Below are positions 51,164 to 59,407 of a stretch of DNA of 64,000 nucleotides, piece after piece. The position numbers and the translations under genes are program-made. The DNA is from Faecalispora anaeroviscerum (GTDB lineage: Bacteria; Bacillota; Clostridia; Oscillospirales; Acutalibacteraceae), in assembly GCF_947568225.1 (NCBI RefSeq), contig NZ_CANOOQ010000001.1, positions 2,480,001-2,544,000 on the forward strand. Reading direction: 5' to 3'. A model generated the notes under the pieces. It was given only the letters and a program-made list of their open reading frames with translations. It did no database searches and had not been told where the DNA came from. Positions within the stretch are counted from its first letter, which is position 1; each line of letters starts with the position of its first letter.

Positions 51164-52471
51164 ATGAGCAAAAATTTGGTTGATCAGGAAAACGATGTCC
51201 GCAGTCAGTCTGCCGATGTCGAGGAAAACGGCGAAACAGCTCAAGCGGGTGGAAACAACTTATGGGTGAAGCTGAAGGGCCTTCTGGGGACGGGACAACA
51301 GTCGGCTCTATTGGGAGCGGCGTTTCTGATGTTTACGTCGGCAATTGGTCCGGGCTTTTTGATGCAGACGACTACTTTTACGGAACAATACCGGGAATCA
51401 TTTGGATTTGTCATTCTGGTGGTGACGTTTATTTCGATTTTCGCGCAGCTGAACATATGGCAAATCATTGCCGCCAGCAGGCTTCGCGCTCAGGATGTGG
51501 CAAACAAGGTGTTGCCGGGTCTTGGCCATGTCATTGCGTTTTTTGTATCGTTCGGTGGGTTAGCGTTCTGTCTGGCACATAACGCAGCATCCGCTCTGGC
51601 AATGAATATCTTGTTCGGACTTGATTACAAGTATGGTTCGCTTGTGATCGGGGTGATCGGAATCGTCGTGTTTACATATAAAAGCATCGGCGTGGTGGTA
51701 GATAAATTCTGCGAGATAACCGGACTTTTTATGCTGGTCACGCTTATTTATCTTGGTATTGCTAGCCATCCGCCGGTAGGCCTCGCAATACAATCGACCT
51801 TTATGCCCAAAGAGCTGCCCTTATTCCCTGTCGTTACCCTCATCGGCGGAACAGTCGGAGGATTTATCTGTTTTTCAGGCGGACACCGGCTTGTAGACGC
51901 AGGCGTTGTTGGCCAGAAAAATTTGAGAAAAGTTGGCGGCTATGCAACACTTGCCATTGTTCTTACCACCATTGTAAGAGTCATGCTGTTCCTTGCCGCG
52001 CTGAGCGCCGTCGTGTCCGGATTTAAACTGGATCCTTCCAACCCCGCGGCATCAGTTTTCTCATTTGTAATGGGCCCCGTGGGAGCTATTCTCTTCGCCG
52101 TCCTGATTTTCTCGGAAGCACTGAATTCTTTAGTCGGAGCGGCATACACCTCCGTGTCCTTCCTCAAGACCCTTTCTAAAACAATTAATAACCATGAAAG
52201 AGGTTCTATTGTAGCTTTTATTGCGCTTTCTACCGTTCTTTTTGAATTTATCGGTCAGCCGGTCAAGGTGATGATTCTTTCCGGCACACTGAATGCACTC
52301 ATTCTGCCGTTGGCACTGGGCGCAATGCTGATTGCCGCGCACAGAAAGGACATTGTTGGGGACTATAAGCACTCCAAGATCATGACCGTTATGGGATGGG
52401 TAGTAGTGGCCATCGCAAGCTATATGGCGATCCGTTCCTTTACCGGAATTCCGGCAATGTGGCTGGACTAA
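51164..52471 (+). CDS. NRAMP-related transporter
   Basis: A 435-residue protein with about 11 membrane helices after a 45-residue polar start. The fold pattern is NRAMP/MntH (LeuT fold), but the first-helix metal motif DPGN is IGPGF here, and the sixth-helix region reads CFSGGHRLVD without the usual Met before Pro-His. It is therefore unlikely to carry Mn2+ or Fe2+ in the normal way. Divergent relatives such as YcsG of Bacillus lie next to amidohydrolase-type genes. Probable partner of the DUF6282 protein. GGGGTGA lies before the ATG. Confidence 0.8.
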   Translation: MSKNLVDQENDVRSQSADVEENGETAQAGGNNLWVKLKGLLGTGQQSALLGAAFLMFTSAIGPGFLMQTTTFTEQYRESFGFVILVVTFISIFAQLNIWQIIAASRLRAQDVANKVLPGLGHVIAFFVSFGGLAFCLAHNAASALAMNILFGLDYKYGSLVIGVIGIVVFTYKSIGVVVDKFCEITGLFMLVTLIYLGIASHPPVGLAIQSTFMPKELPLFPVVTLIGGTVGGFICFSGGHRLVDAGVVGQKNLRKVGGYATLAIVLTTIVRVMLFLAALSAVVSGFKLDPSNPAASVFSFVMGPVGAILFAVLIFSEALNSLVGAAYTSVSFLKTLSKTINNHERGSIVAFIALSTVLFEFIGQPVKVMILSGTLNALILPLALGAMLIAAHRKDIVGDYKHSKIMTVMGWVVVAIASYMAIRSFTGIPAMWLD

Positions 52472-52563
52472 AAAACAGTCTGGTATGGAATCTCCCTTGT
52501 GGCTGGGGCCGCATGCAAAGTACGCTTTTTAAGACAAACGGCAGAGAAGCTTCTGCTAATGAT

Positions 52564-52597
52564 AAAAGGTCGGTGCCCATAGGACGCCGGCCTTTTA
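52564..52597. terminator. bidirectional terminator
   Basis: AAAAGGTCGG and CCGGCCTTTT arms around a GC-rich loop, between the convergent transporter and cohesin-like genes. Confidence 0.8.
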
Positions 52598-52656
52598 TGC
52601 ATATCATTATGATTCCCCCGTGCAGACTTAGCCGGGAGAGCGAGCCCCGCTCCATT

Positions 52657-53835
52657 CTACTTTTTTTCGCGACTCTTCCAGGCATTCCAGGCCGTCAGCG
52701 CGGTTAGAACCATTACGCAGCAGGCTAAAATCCAAATTGGCAGACTGTCTGTTTGTCCGCCGACGAGATACAGGTTCCTTGTACCGGCGGTTTGTACGGC
52801 TTGCGTTTCTGCCGCTGTTCCCGGGTCGGACGCAGCCGGGGAAGAGTGATTCTTATCGGACGCTTTTGTGGATGCCTTGGAGGATGTTTTGGAGGAGGAA
52901 GCTTTGGAGGAACTCCTGCCAGTGGCTCTTGAAGTAGCATCCTCCTTGCTTTTCTGCGCGGAGCTGGTTTTCTCCGCGGTTTGCTTTCCTGTACTTTGTT
53001 TTTCCGGGGTGGAAGAAGCTGCGGGCTTTGCGCTTTGCTCTGGCTCGGCAGAGCTTGGATTCTCGGACCGGTTCACACGGATCAGGTACTGCGACTTGCT
53101 CTTTTTATCCGCTGCGGTTACGGTTACAACGATTTCGGTCGTTTCGCCCGCCCGCTGCAGCGACTGACGGCTGACCCGTACCGAGCCGCTGTCTGCTGCG
53201 TCCGCCTGAAATTTCACCGAGCTGATATTCGAACCAACCCGCAAATCGTACTCGGCAATATCGGGCGAAAAATCGGGGCGCAGCCTTCCGGTAGAGGGCA
53301 CCAGCTTTTGCAGGCTCGCGTCCTGCGACAAAGCGGGTTTAATGGAAAAGGAAAGCTGAGTATCTCTGTCGTACTGCGGCAGCAGGCGTTCAGCCCAGTC
53401 GGCGGTTTGATCAATATCGACCGTAATGGCGGCGGATCCGGGGTCGGCGTCCTCCGGTACGGAAAAAACGAAGGTGATGCACACACCGTTCAGTCTGGGG
53501 GCCGAAAGGCCGTCGCAGGCGTACACGCCGGTCACACTCTCTCCGTCGTCATAAAACTGGAATGCCCCGCTCTGAATTTGATCGGAGGTTTCTGTCCGCA
53601 AAAAATGCAATCGCGCGCTGTCGTATCCAAGCCGGGCGCGGAATGCTGCCGGAAGCTCACCCTCAGCCAGCGCGCCGGAATTCGCCGAAAGCTCCACGCG
53701 CACGGTTTCGCCGGGATAAACGGCTTGTGCGGAAAGAGCCGCCGAAAAATATTCTGTTGCTGCGGCAAAAGCACGGCAGGGATAACCAATCAGTGCGGCG
53801 CATACAATCATAATAAGCAGCCATGGTTTTTTCAT
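52657..53835 (-). CDS. cohesin-like surface protein with cadherin-like domain
   Basis: 392 residues: signal peptide about 1-25 (ends CRAFAA), a cohesin-like beta-sandwich at about 28-170 (VYPGETVRVELSANSG, ARLGYDSARLHF, GVCITFVFSVPEDADPG, a pattern common in dockerin-binding and related modules), a cadherin-like beta-sandwich at about 172-255 (LQKLVPSTGRLRPDFSPDIAEYDLRV), a Ser/Lys/Ala-rich linker, and a C-terminal membrane helix at about 367-387 with basic tail. It would expose the cohesin-like domain on the cell surface. Whether it binds dockerins is unknown; no dockerin gene is in the window. Confidence 0.78.
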   Translation of the reverse strand: MKKPWLLIMIVCAALIGYPCRAFAAATEYFSAALSAQAVYPGETVRVELSANSGALAEGELPAAFRARLGYDSARLHFLRTETSDQIQSGAFQFYDDGESVTGVYACDGLSAPRLNGVCITFVFSVPEDADPGSAAITVDIDQTADWAERLLPQYDRDTQLSFSIKPALSQDASLQKLVPSTGRLRPDFSPDIAEYDLRVGSNISSVKFQADAADSGSVRVSRQSLQRAGETTEIVVTVTAADKKSKSQYLIRVNRSENPSSAEPEQSAKPAASSTPEKQSTGKQTAEKTSSAQKSKEDATSRATGRSSSKASSSKTSSKASTKASDKNHSSPAASDPGTAAETQAVQTAGTRNLYLVGGQTDSLPIWILACCVMVLTALTAWNAWKSREKK

Positions 53836-54043
53836 AGAAACGCCCTTTCAGATCTGGCGGAAATAGGGAAGATAGTGCTTTTTTCTTATTTTACCATACC
53901 CCATCGCAAAGCCGCAATATAACAGGGAGAAAGCACTGGTGAAAAAACTTCATTCATAGTTTGTTAACATTTTTTTTGAAAAAAAGACTATGATAATAAT
54001 GAATAAAACGTAGTTGCTGTTACTTTTTGAAGAAGGAATTGTT

Positions 54044-54586
54044 ATGTTCAAAAATGCTACTCTGACTCACGCGATCATGTGGAATGTTATGATGATCACC
54101 ATGTGGCATTGTGTGGTGTTTTTTGCCTGCGTCAAGCTGCCGAAGCAAACCTTTGATCCCGTGAAAAGCCGTTATCAGGCGTTCCGCTGGGAGCAGAACG
54201 GCAGGTGGTACCGCATTAATTTAAAGATTCAGCTGTGGAAAGACAGTGTACCCCAGTATATTGGAAAAGACGGATTTTCCAAAAAGCATTTGACACGCGT
54301 TTCCCCGGAATATCTGGATGAGTTTATGCTGGAAACCTGCCGCGGTGAGTGGATGCATCTGAAAAACTGTATCTGCGTGGTAGTGGTGGTGATTGTAAAC
54401 TCCTCGTTGATTATGGGGTTGGTTTTTTCCGGGCTAATTTTGCTCGCAAATTTGCCGTTTGTCTGTATTCAGCGGTACAACCGCTTTCGCCTGCAAGCGC
54501 TGCGCGACACTCTGATCAAGGAGCGGGCGCGGGTCCGCAGCTTGGAGTCTCGGAACAAAGAAACCGCGTTGCGGTCGATTTCCTGA
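54044..54586 (+). CDS. CrtO-like small membrane acyltransferase family protein
   Basis: 180 residues with membrane helices at about 8-25, 108-125 and 126-145. The stretch FRWEQNGRWYRINLKIQLWKDSVPQ (about 46-70) matches the pattern of the glycosyl-4,4'-diaponeurosporenoate acyltransferase (CrtO) family of staphyloxanthin synthesis, as do the late ECRGEWMHLKN-like residues. No other carotenoid genes are near, so a lipid or glycolipid role is more likely. ATG 54044 follows AGAAGG; an upstream ATG at 54014 has no site. Confidence 0.6.
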   Translation: MFKNATLTHAIMWNVMMITMWHCVVFFACVKLPKQTFDPVKSRYQAFRWEQNGRWYRINLKIQLWKDSVPQYIGKDGFSKKHLTRVSPEYLDEFMLETCRGEWMHLKNCICVVVVVIVNSSLIMGLVFSGLILLANLPFVCIQRYNRFRLQALRDTLIKERARVRSLESRNKETALRSIS

Positions 54587-54601
54587 AAATAACAACATAG
54601 T

Positions 54602-54644
54602 AAAAGCACCCGGTGTGCCCTTTAGGGTCAGCCGGGTGCCTTTT
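54602..54644. terminator. bidirectional terminator
   Basis: AAAAGCACCCGG and CCGGGTGCCTTTT arms; ends the CrtO-like gene and the convergent HD gene. Confidence 0.85.
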
Positions 54645-54664
54645 ATTGGTGCTGACCCTTTTGG

Positions 54665-55210
54665 TCAGGGCTTTTTAGTGGAACGACAGAAGAATGTTTC
54701 CCACAGGGAGCAGCATTTATCTGCCGCGCAGACAATTGCAGATTCGCGGAATCTGGGGCAGCTTCCGAGCGTAAGGGGCCACATGTGCTTTGCGATGATG
54801 TCGCGTTCCCGCTCGCTCAGCGGGAACAGGCGCTCGGCGTTTTTCAGCGCCGCGCGGGGGTGCGTAAAGCCATGCAGGCCGGGGCGGTTCGGATCTTTTT
54901 GATGCCAGTCATACAGAAAAAAGTCATGCAGCAGCGCACCGCGCACCAGGCTGTTCCAATCGGCGTGCAGACCCAGCCTGCGGCAAAGCCAGAAGCTGAG
55001 TTCAGCAACCGCCACGCTGTGTTCCAGGCAGCTGACCGAACCGTGCTGAATGAACTGCTCCATTCGGAGCACCTGAGGGTGTTCCAAAAGCTGCCGCGCA
55101 TACCGGTCAAACTGCTCGCGCTCCCGTGGTGTCAGCGAAACGCGCAGACTGCGCGTTTCGCCTGTTTGCGGGGGTGACGGTAACTGATTTTCATTTCGAC
55201 TGTTTTTCAT
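54665..55210 (-). CDS. HD domain protein
   Basis: A 181-residue HD-superfamily metal-dependent phosphohydrolase. Ligand motifs: CLEHSVAVAE (His near 67), GALLHDFFLYDW (His-Asp near 90-91), GFTHP and IAKHMWPL. Such small HD proteins act on nucleotides or similar phosphates, but the substrate cannot be told. ATG 55210 avoids an overlap with the FMN reductase gene; the frame is open to 55285. It lies 46 bases after that gene and may share its transcript. Confidence 0.82.
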   Translation of the reverse strand: MKNSRNENQLPSPPQTGETRSLRVSLTPREREQFDRYARQLLEHPQVLRMEQFIQHGSVSCLEHSVAVAELSFWLCRRLGLHADWNSLVRGALLHDFFLYDWHQKDPNRPGLHGFTHPRAALKNAERLFPLSERERDIIAKHMWPLTLGSCPRFRESAIVCAADKCCSLWETFFCRSTKKP

Positions 55211-55256
55211 GGATCGTTTTCCCCATCTGGATGACATACTGGCAGCACGGCTCGGA

Positions 55257-55808
55257 TTATTTCTCCGCCTTGGCCAGGTCGACAAGCGCGTTCACGAGAG
55301 CGGACAGATGCTTTTTTGTGTCCTCATCCTTGAGGTTGCCGTCGGTATCGAATTTGTCCCGCGCGAACGAAATAAAGACCTCCGGTTGGTTTACGAGCTT
55401 CAGATTCAGCGCAACGCCAACCTGGCGCAGGTGATATTGCACGCGGGCGCCGCCCAGCGCGCTGCTGGAAACGCTGAAGATTGCCGCGGGCTTGCCGGAA
55501 AGCGGGCGGGATGGATCGCGGGATGCCCAGTCCAGCGCGTTTTTCAGTACGGGTGGAATCGAATAGTTGTATTCGGGGGTTGCGATCAGCAGAGCGTCAG
55601 CCTCGGCAATCTTTTTCTTAAACTCTGTAACAGAGGCCGGCAGCTCGCCGCCCTCCAGATCTTGATTAAAAAAAGGAATCGCAGACAAATCCAGAATTTC
55701 AAGCTCTGCGCCCTCTGGCAGCAGTTCCTTGGCAGCGCGTAGCGCGCCGCGATTATAAGAGCCTTTGCGAAGGCTTCCGGTAAATCCTACAAGTTTAATG
55801 GTGTTCAT
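55257..55808 (-). CDS. NADPH-dependent FMN reductase family protein
   Basis: A 183-residue flavodoxin-fold NAD(P)H:FMN/quinone reductase (SsuE/YieF/azoreductase group). FMN phosphate loop GSLRKGSYNRG (11-21), LLIATPEYNYSIPPVLKNALDW (73-94) is the family signature, and FSVSSSALGGAR follows. Probably detoxifies quinones or supplies reduced flavin. Preceded by AGGAGC. Together with the LigB-type gene upstream it forms a short minus-strand group. Confidence 0.92.
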   Translation of the reverse strand: MNTIKLVGFTGSLRKGSYNRGALRAAKELLPEGAELEILDLSAIPFFNQDLEGGELPASVTEFKKKIAEADALLIATPEYNYSIPPVLKNALDWASRDPSRPLSGKPAAIFSVSSSALGGARVQYHLRQVGVALNLKLVNQPEVFISFARDKFDTDGNLKDEDTKKHLSALVNALVDLAKAEK

Positions 55809-55862
55809 AATAAATAGCTCCTTTCTTTTTTTCGGTACAACTTGATAGGGATTGGCAGCATT

Positions 55863-56636
55863 TTATGGCTGAAACAGGTAGCTGGTCATAGATAGCGAAC
55901 CCATCAGGCAATCCTCGTTGAAAACGGTCAGCTGATCCGCCTCGTTAGATGCCCCCAGAACAGACAGCAGCGGGTAAAAATGATCGGGCATGGGGAACGC
56001 CATTTTGGCAGAGGAACCGGCTTTTCGGTAATCCACAACGTCTGTGAATTCTCTCTGTTTGATTTTGTCCCGAATATAGCCGTCGAATTCCTCGGCCCAC
56101 GAAAATCCGCTTTCTGCTTCCCATTGAATTTTTGCCAGGTTATGCACCACGTTTCCGCTGCCGATGATCATAATGCCCTCGTCACGCAGGCTCGACAGTT
56201 CCCGGCCTATTTGAAAATGAGTTTGTGCGTCGGCGGTGCCGTCTACACTCAGCTGCACCACGGGAATATTGGCCTCGGGGAACATGCGGCACAGCACAGA
56301 CCATGCGCCGTGGTCGATTCCCCAGCTGTTGTCTGCCCGCACGGGAACGGAAAGCAGTTCCTGCACACGGCCGGCCAGCTCCGGTGAGCCGGGCGAGGGG
56401 TACTGCACCCGGTACAGCTCTTCCGGGAACCCGTACATATCATACACCAGGCGCGGCGTTTTCGTATCCATAATTCTGGTTCCGTGAGTATACCAGTGAG
56501 CAGAGATCATCAGAATGGCCCGGGGGTGCGCCAGCTGACGCCCAATTTCCTGCCATTTTTTTGTATATTTGTTGTTTTCTACTGCGTTCATTGGGGAGCC
56601 ATGTCCCACAAACAGCGCAGGCATTCTTTCCGGCAT
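55863..56636 (-). CDS. LigB/DODA-type extradiol dioxygenase family protein
   Basis: A 257-residue class III extradiol ring-cleavage dioxygenase family protein (YgiD/4,5-DOPA dioxygenase type). FVGHGSPMNA (His near 12), ISAHWYTHG (His near 47), DHGAWSVLC (His near 109), GSGNVVHNL (His near 165) supply the metal and catalytic residues. YgiD-like proteins cleave DOPA in vitro; an O2-using enzyme in an anaerobe is odd, and the true role may differ. AGGAGG precedes ATG 56636. Confidence 0.9.
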   Translation of the reverse strand: MPERMPALFVGHGSPMNAVENNKYTKKWQEIGRQLAHPRAILMISAHWYTHGTRIMDTKTPRLVYDMYGFPEELYRVQYPSPGSPELAGRVQELLSVPVRADNSWGIDHGAWSVLCRMFPEANIPVVQLSVDGTADAQTHFQIGRELSSLRDEGIMIIGSGNVVHNLAKIQWEAESGFSWAEEFDGYIRDKIKQREFTDVVDYRKAGSSAKMAFPMPDHFYPLLSVLGASNEADQLTVFNEDCLMGSLSMTSYLFQP

Positions 56637-56907
56637 AAGAATCCTCCTTACAGACGCTGGGCCTATGCTTTGTTTTCTAAATCAAACGGCAAAATTTTCC
56701 TGTTACAGCTTTATTATATATCGAATTCAAGTGAAAAACCACTGTGATTCTGACAGTTTTTGGGGCTGGGTGTGCGGCCCTTTGATTGTTTCTATGGAGA
56801 AAAAGGGTTTTGTGACTTCATCACGATACTTTTCTTTCTGAAAATGATATACTATACTAGAATAATATTCCATGAAACATTGAAATCGGAAAAGGAGAGG
56901 CTCAATT

Positions 56908-57783
56908 ATGGCAAATATCGTCATCATCGGCAGAGGGCCCGCTGGTATCTCCGCCGCTCTTTATACCCTGCGCGCCGGAATGGCAACGACAATTATCGGC
57001 AAAGACAACGGGACGCTGGAAAAGGTGGAGAAGATCGAGAATTATTATGGATTCCCCGAGCCTATTTCCGGCATGGATCTGGTGCAGACCGGGCTTCAGC
57101 AGGCCAAACGTTTGGGCGCTCAGATGGTGGAGGATGAGGTAGTCGGCATTTCGTATGACGGGCGGCTGGTGGTAAAAACTGCGCTCGGCGAATACCCGGC
57201 AGACGCGTTAATCCTCGCTACCGGTTCCACCCGTTCTGCACCGCGCATTCGTGGCCTGCAGGAGCTGGAGGGCCACGGCGTCAGCTACTGTGCTGTGTGC
57301 GACGGGTTTTTCTACCGCGGCAAAGAGGTGGCGGTTTTGGGTAACGGCGACTATGCCATTCATGAGGCGCTTGAACTGCTGCATACCTCAAAATCCGTCA
57401 CGGTTTTAACCAACGGCAAGAAGATGCTTGCTTCTGTGCCGGAAGGCATTGGACTCTGCACAAAAGAGATTCAGTCGCTCGACGGCGATCCGGTTTTGAG
57501 CGGTGTGCGGTTTGAGGACGGTTCCTCTCTGGCGGCAGAGGGAGTGTTTGTGGCAGTCGGCGTGGCCGGCAGTACCGATCTGGCCCGTAAGCTGGGGGCA
57601 GAGGTGGAAAACAACAAGATTGTTGTCGATGAAAATATGGCGACGAATATTCCGGGGCTTTATGCGGCCGGGGACTGCACCGGGGGTCTGCTTCAGGTTT
57701 CCAAGGCTGTTTACGAAGGCGCGAAGGCGGGAACGGAAGCCGTTAAATTCGTGCGCGCCATGGCAAAAACAATAAAAGCATAA
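56908..57783 (+). CDS. thioredoxin reductase-like flavoprotein
   Basis: A 291-residue FAD oxidoreductase. FAD loop GRGPAGISAA (8-17), redox CAVC (128-131), second Rossmann segment and terminal GLYAAGDCTGG (about 250-260) match thioredoxin reductases. The NADPH motifs are altered: GNGDYA at 145-150 replaces GGGDSA, and the basic HRRxxxR cluster that holds the 2'-phosphate is missing (LTNGKK). This is the state of ferredoxin-dependent flavin thioredoxin reductases of clostridia, so reduced ferredoxin may be the donor. No thioredoxin gene is adjacent. Confidence 0.88.
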   Translation: MANIVIIGRGPAGISAALYTLRAGMATTIIGKDNGTLEKVEKIENYYGFPEPISGMDLVQTGLQQAKRLGAQMVEDEVVGISYDGRLVVKTALGEYPADALILATGSTRSAPRIRGLQELEGHGVSYCAVCDGFFYRGKEVAVLGNGDYAIHEALELLHTSKSVTVLTNGKKMLASVPEGIGLCTKEIQSLDGDPVLSGVRFEDGSSLAAEGVFVAVGVAGSTDLARKLGAEVENNKIVVDENMATNIPGLYAAGDCTGGLLQVSKAVYEGAKAGTEAVKFVRAMAKTIKA

Positions 57784-57808
57784 CATCGCCATGCGGTTTT
57801 GTTTTGAT

Positions 57809-57838
57809 CGCCGGTCTGCTTTGCAGGCTGGCGTTTTT
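57809..57838 (+). terminator. terminator of the flavoprotein gene
   Basis: CGCCGGTCTGC and GCAGGCTGGCG arms with a three-base loop and five Ts. Confidence 0.9.
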
Positions 57839-57967
57839 GCGCATTCATATGCTCCCGCTCTGCCAAATACAGCTTTTAACAGGAAATCCAGCGAGGTTGT
57901 AATTTACAGAGGAACTTTTAAAAACAAGAATAATTATTATTTATTTCTGGAAATCGATTGAAAAGCC

Positions 57968-57996
57968 TTGCGTTTTTATTAAAAAAGAGATAAGAT
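57968..57996 (+). promoter_or_regulatory. promoter of the desulfoferrodoxin gene
   Basis: TTGCGT and TAAGAT with a 17-base spacer give a leader of about 115 bases. The 57839-57967 part of this gap is AT-rich with nothing else recognised. Confidence 0.5.
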
Positions 57997-58118
57997 GAAA
58001 TTGAAATTTCTGGAAAGAGATCTCATCCAATCAAACTAGGCTGCATTTTGTCCCGCGGCGGGTACGGCGGCTTTGGGGCACAACGGCTGTTTCCAAATTT
58101 CAAAAAGGAGTGGACAAC

Positions 58119-58595
58119 ATGAAATCTGCTGTTTTTTATCAGTGCAAGCATTGCGGTAATCTGGTGGCGCTTGTCGGCTTTGGCGGCGGCACATTAACCT
58201 GCTGCGGAGACCCGATGGTGCAGCTGCAGGCCAATGTGACCGACGCGGCGCACGAAAAGCATGTGCCGGTGGCCCGTGTGGCGGGGAACCGCCTGATCGT
58301 TGAGGTTGGCTCTGTGGAACACCCGATGATTGCCGAGCATTATATCGAGTGGATCGCATTGGAAGACGGCGACCGGCTTGAAATTGTTAAGCTGCACCCG
58401 GGCGACAAGCCGAGGGCGGAATTCACCTACCATCCGGGTGAGGCTCACGACGAGATTTTCGCCGGTGAAAACGATGAGATTGTTCCCAATTGTGAAGGCA
58501 ATCCCTGCAATTTTGTGTACCGCGAGCAGGCGGCCTCTCACGCGGTGGTGTATGCGTTCTGTAATTTGCATGGGCTGTGGAAGGCGGAGCTGTAA
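58119..58595 (+). CDS. dfx: desulfoferrodoxin (superoxide reductase)
   Basis: Reduces superoxide to peroxide without making oxygen, a key defence in anaerobes. 158 residues. N-terminal desulforedoxin domain with Cys 9, 12, 28 and 29 for the FeS4 centre (CKHCG...CCGDPM), then the neelaredoxin domain with HVPV, HPMIAEHYIEWI (two His) and CNLHGLW (Cys and His) for the catalytic Fe(His4Cys) site. ATG 58119 with AAGGAG eight bases upstream. Hemerythrin follows 112 bases later, probably on the same message. Confidence 0.97.
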   Translation: MKSAVFYQCKHCGNLVALVGFGGGTLTCCGDPMVQLQANVTDAAHEKHVPVARVAGNRLIVEVGSVEHPMIAEHYIEWIALEDGDRLEIVKLHPGDKPRAEFTYHPGEAHDEIFAGENDEIVPNCEGNPCNFVYREQAASHAVVYAFCNLHGLWKAEL

Positions 58596-58707
58596 AGCGT
58601 TTCCGATTTTCTGAACACATAGCTTGATAAAGAAACAAACCAAAGAACGGGTATGGGTGGGTACGAGCCGGTGCCACCCGTGCCTGAATGGTAGAGGAGT
58701 GCTATTG

Positions 58708-59115
58708 ATGGCCTATACATTGACAAGTGACCTGATTACAAACAACAGCATGATCGATACACAGCACAAGCAGCTGTTTGATGCGATCAACGCTCTGCTG
58801 GATGCTTGCTCCAAGGGGCAGGGACGCGCGGAAATCGGTAAGACTCTCGATTTCCTGAGCAAATATGTGGACAAGCATTTTTCCGATGAGGAAAAGCTGC
58901 AGCGCCAGTATACGTACCCGGAGTACGACAAGCACCATAAATTCCATGAGGAATACAAAAAGATCATCCGCGATCTTCAGCAGGAGCTGAACCAGAACGG
59001 TGCAAATATTGCGCTGGTGGCTAAGGTCAACACCGCCATCGGCGGCTGGCTGGTCAACCACATCAAGCGTGAGGATTTGAAGATGGCAAAGTACATCCGA
59101 GAGCATCAGAAATAA
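58708..59115 (+). CDS. bacteriohemerythrin
   Basis: A 135-residue four-helix di-iron O2-binding protein. All ligands of the family are in place: His 20, His 57, Glu 61, His 76, His 80, His 118 and Asp 123 (DTQH, KHFSDEE, YDKHHKFH, NHIKRED). It may store or sense oxygen, or supply it to scavenging enzymes. ATG 58708 is the family start; the frame is open to 58624. A strong terminator follows. Confidence 0.95.
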   Translation: MAYTLTSDLITNNSMIDTQHKQLFDAINALLDACSKGQGRAEIGKTLDFLSKYVDKHFSDEEKLQRQYTYPEYDKHHKFHEEYKKIIRDLQQELNQNGANIALVAKVNTAIGGWLVNHIKREDLKMAKYIREHQK

Positions 59116-59116
59116 G

Positions 59117-59153
59117 TAAAAGACGCTGTCCGTTTCGGGCAGCGTCTTTTTTT
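59117..59153 (+). terminator. terminator after hemerythrin
   Basis: AAAAGACGCTG and CAGCGTCTTTT arms with extra Ts. Confidence 0.92.
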
Positions 59154-59263
59154 GGCAGGCTGAGCCTGCACGCACGTCGCGGGGAAGTTCACAGGAGAAA
59201 CAGCTTTTCGCATCGTAAAAATTTTTTTATTTTTATTGAAATTTTCCAACGGAATTCCTCCGC

Positions 59264-59398
59264 ATGGAAATTCTGCTGGCGCAGGGCTTGCCCCTCGGGC
59301 CGGGGCAGGCCCCAACTTTCTTTACGAAAAGAAAGTTGGCAAAGATTCGCCCAAGGCTCCGCCTTCGGAATCCGTTTGGGGAACGGTTCCGGAACACA
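59264..59398 (+). repeat. dispersed structured repeat, copy D
   Basis: Same family as copies A-C 27 kb away: GGAAATTCTGCTGGCGCAGG, CTTGCCCCTC, GCCGGGGC, and the ending GGAATCCGTTTGGGGAAC shared with B and C. Main hairpin arms 59313-59323 (CAACTTTCTTT) and 59328-59338 differ from A-C in many positions but still pair perfectly, evidence for a selected structure. Confidence 0.8.
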
Positions 59399-59407
59399 TC
59401 AACAAAA

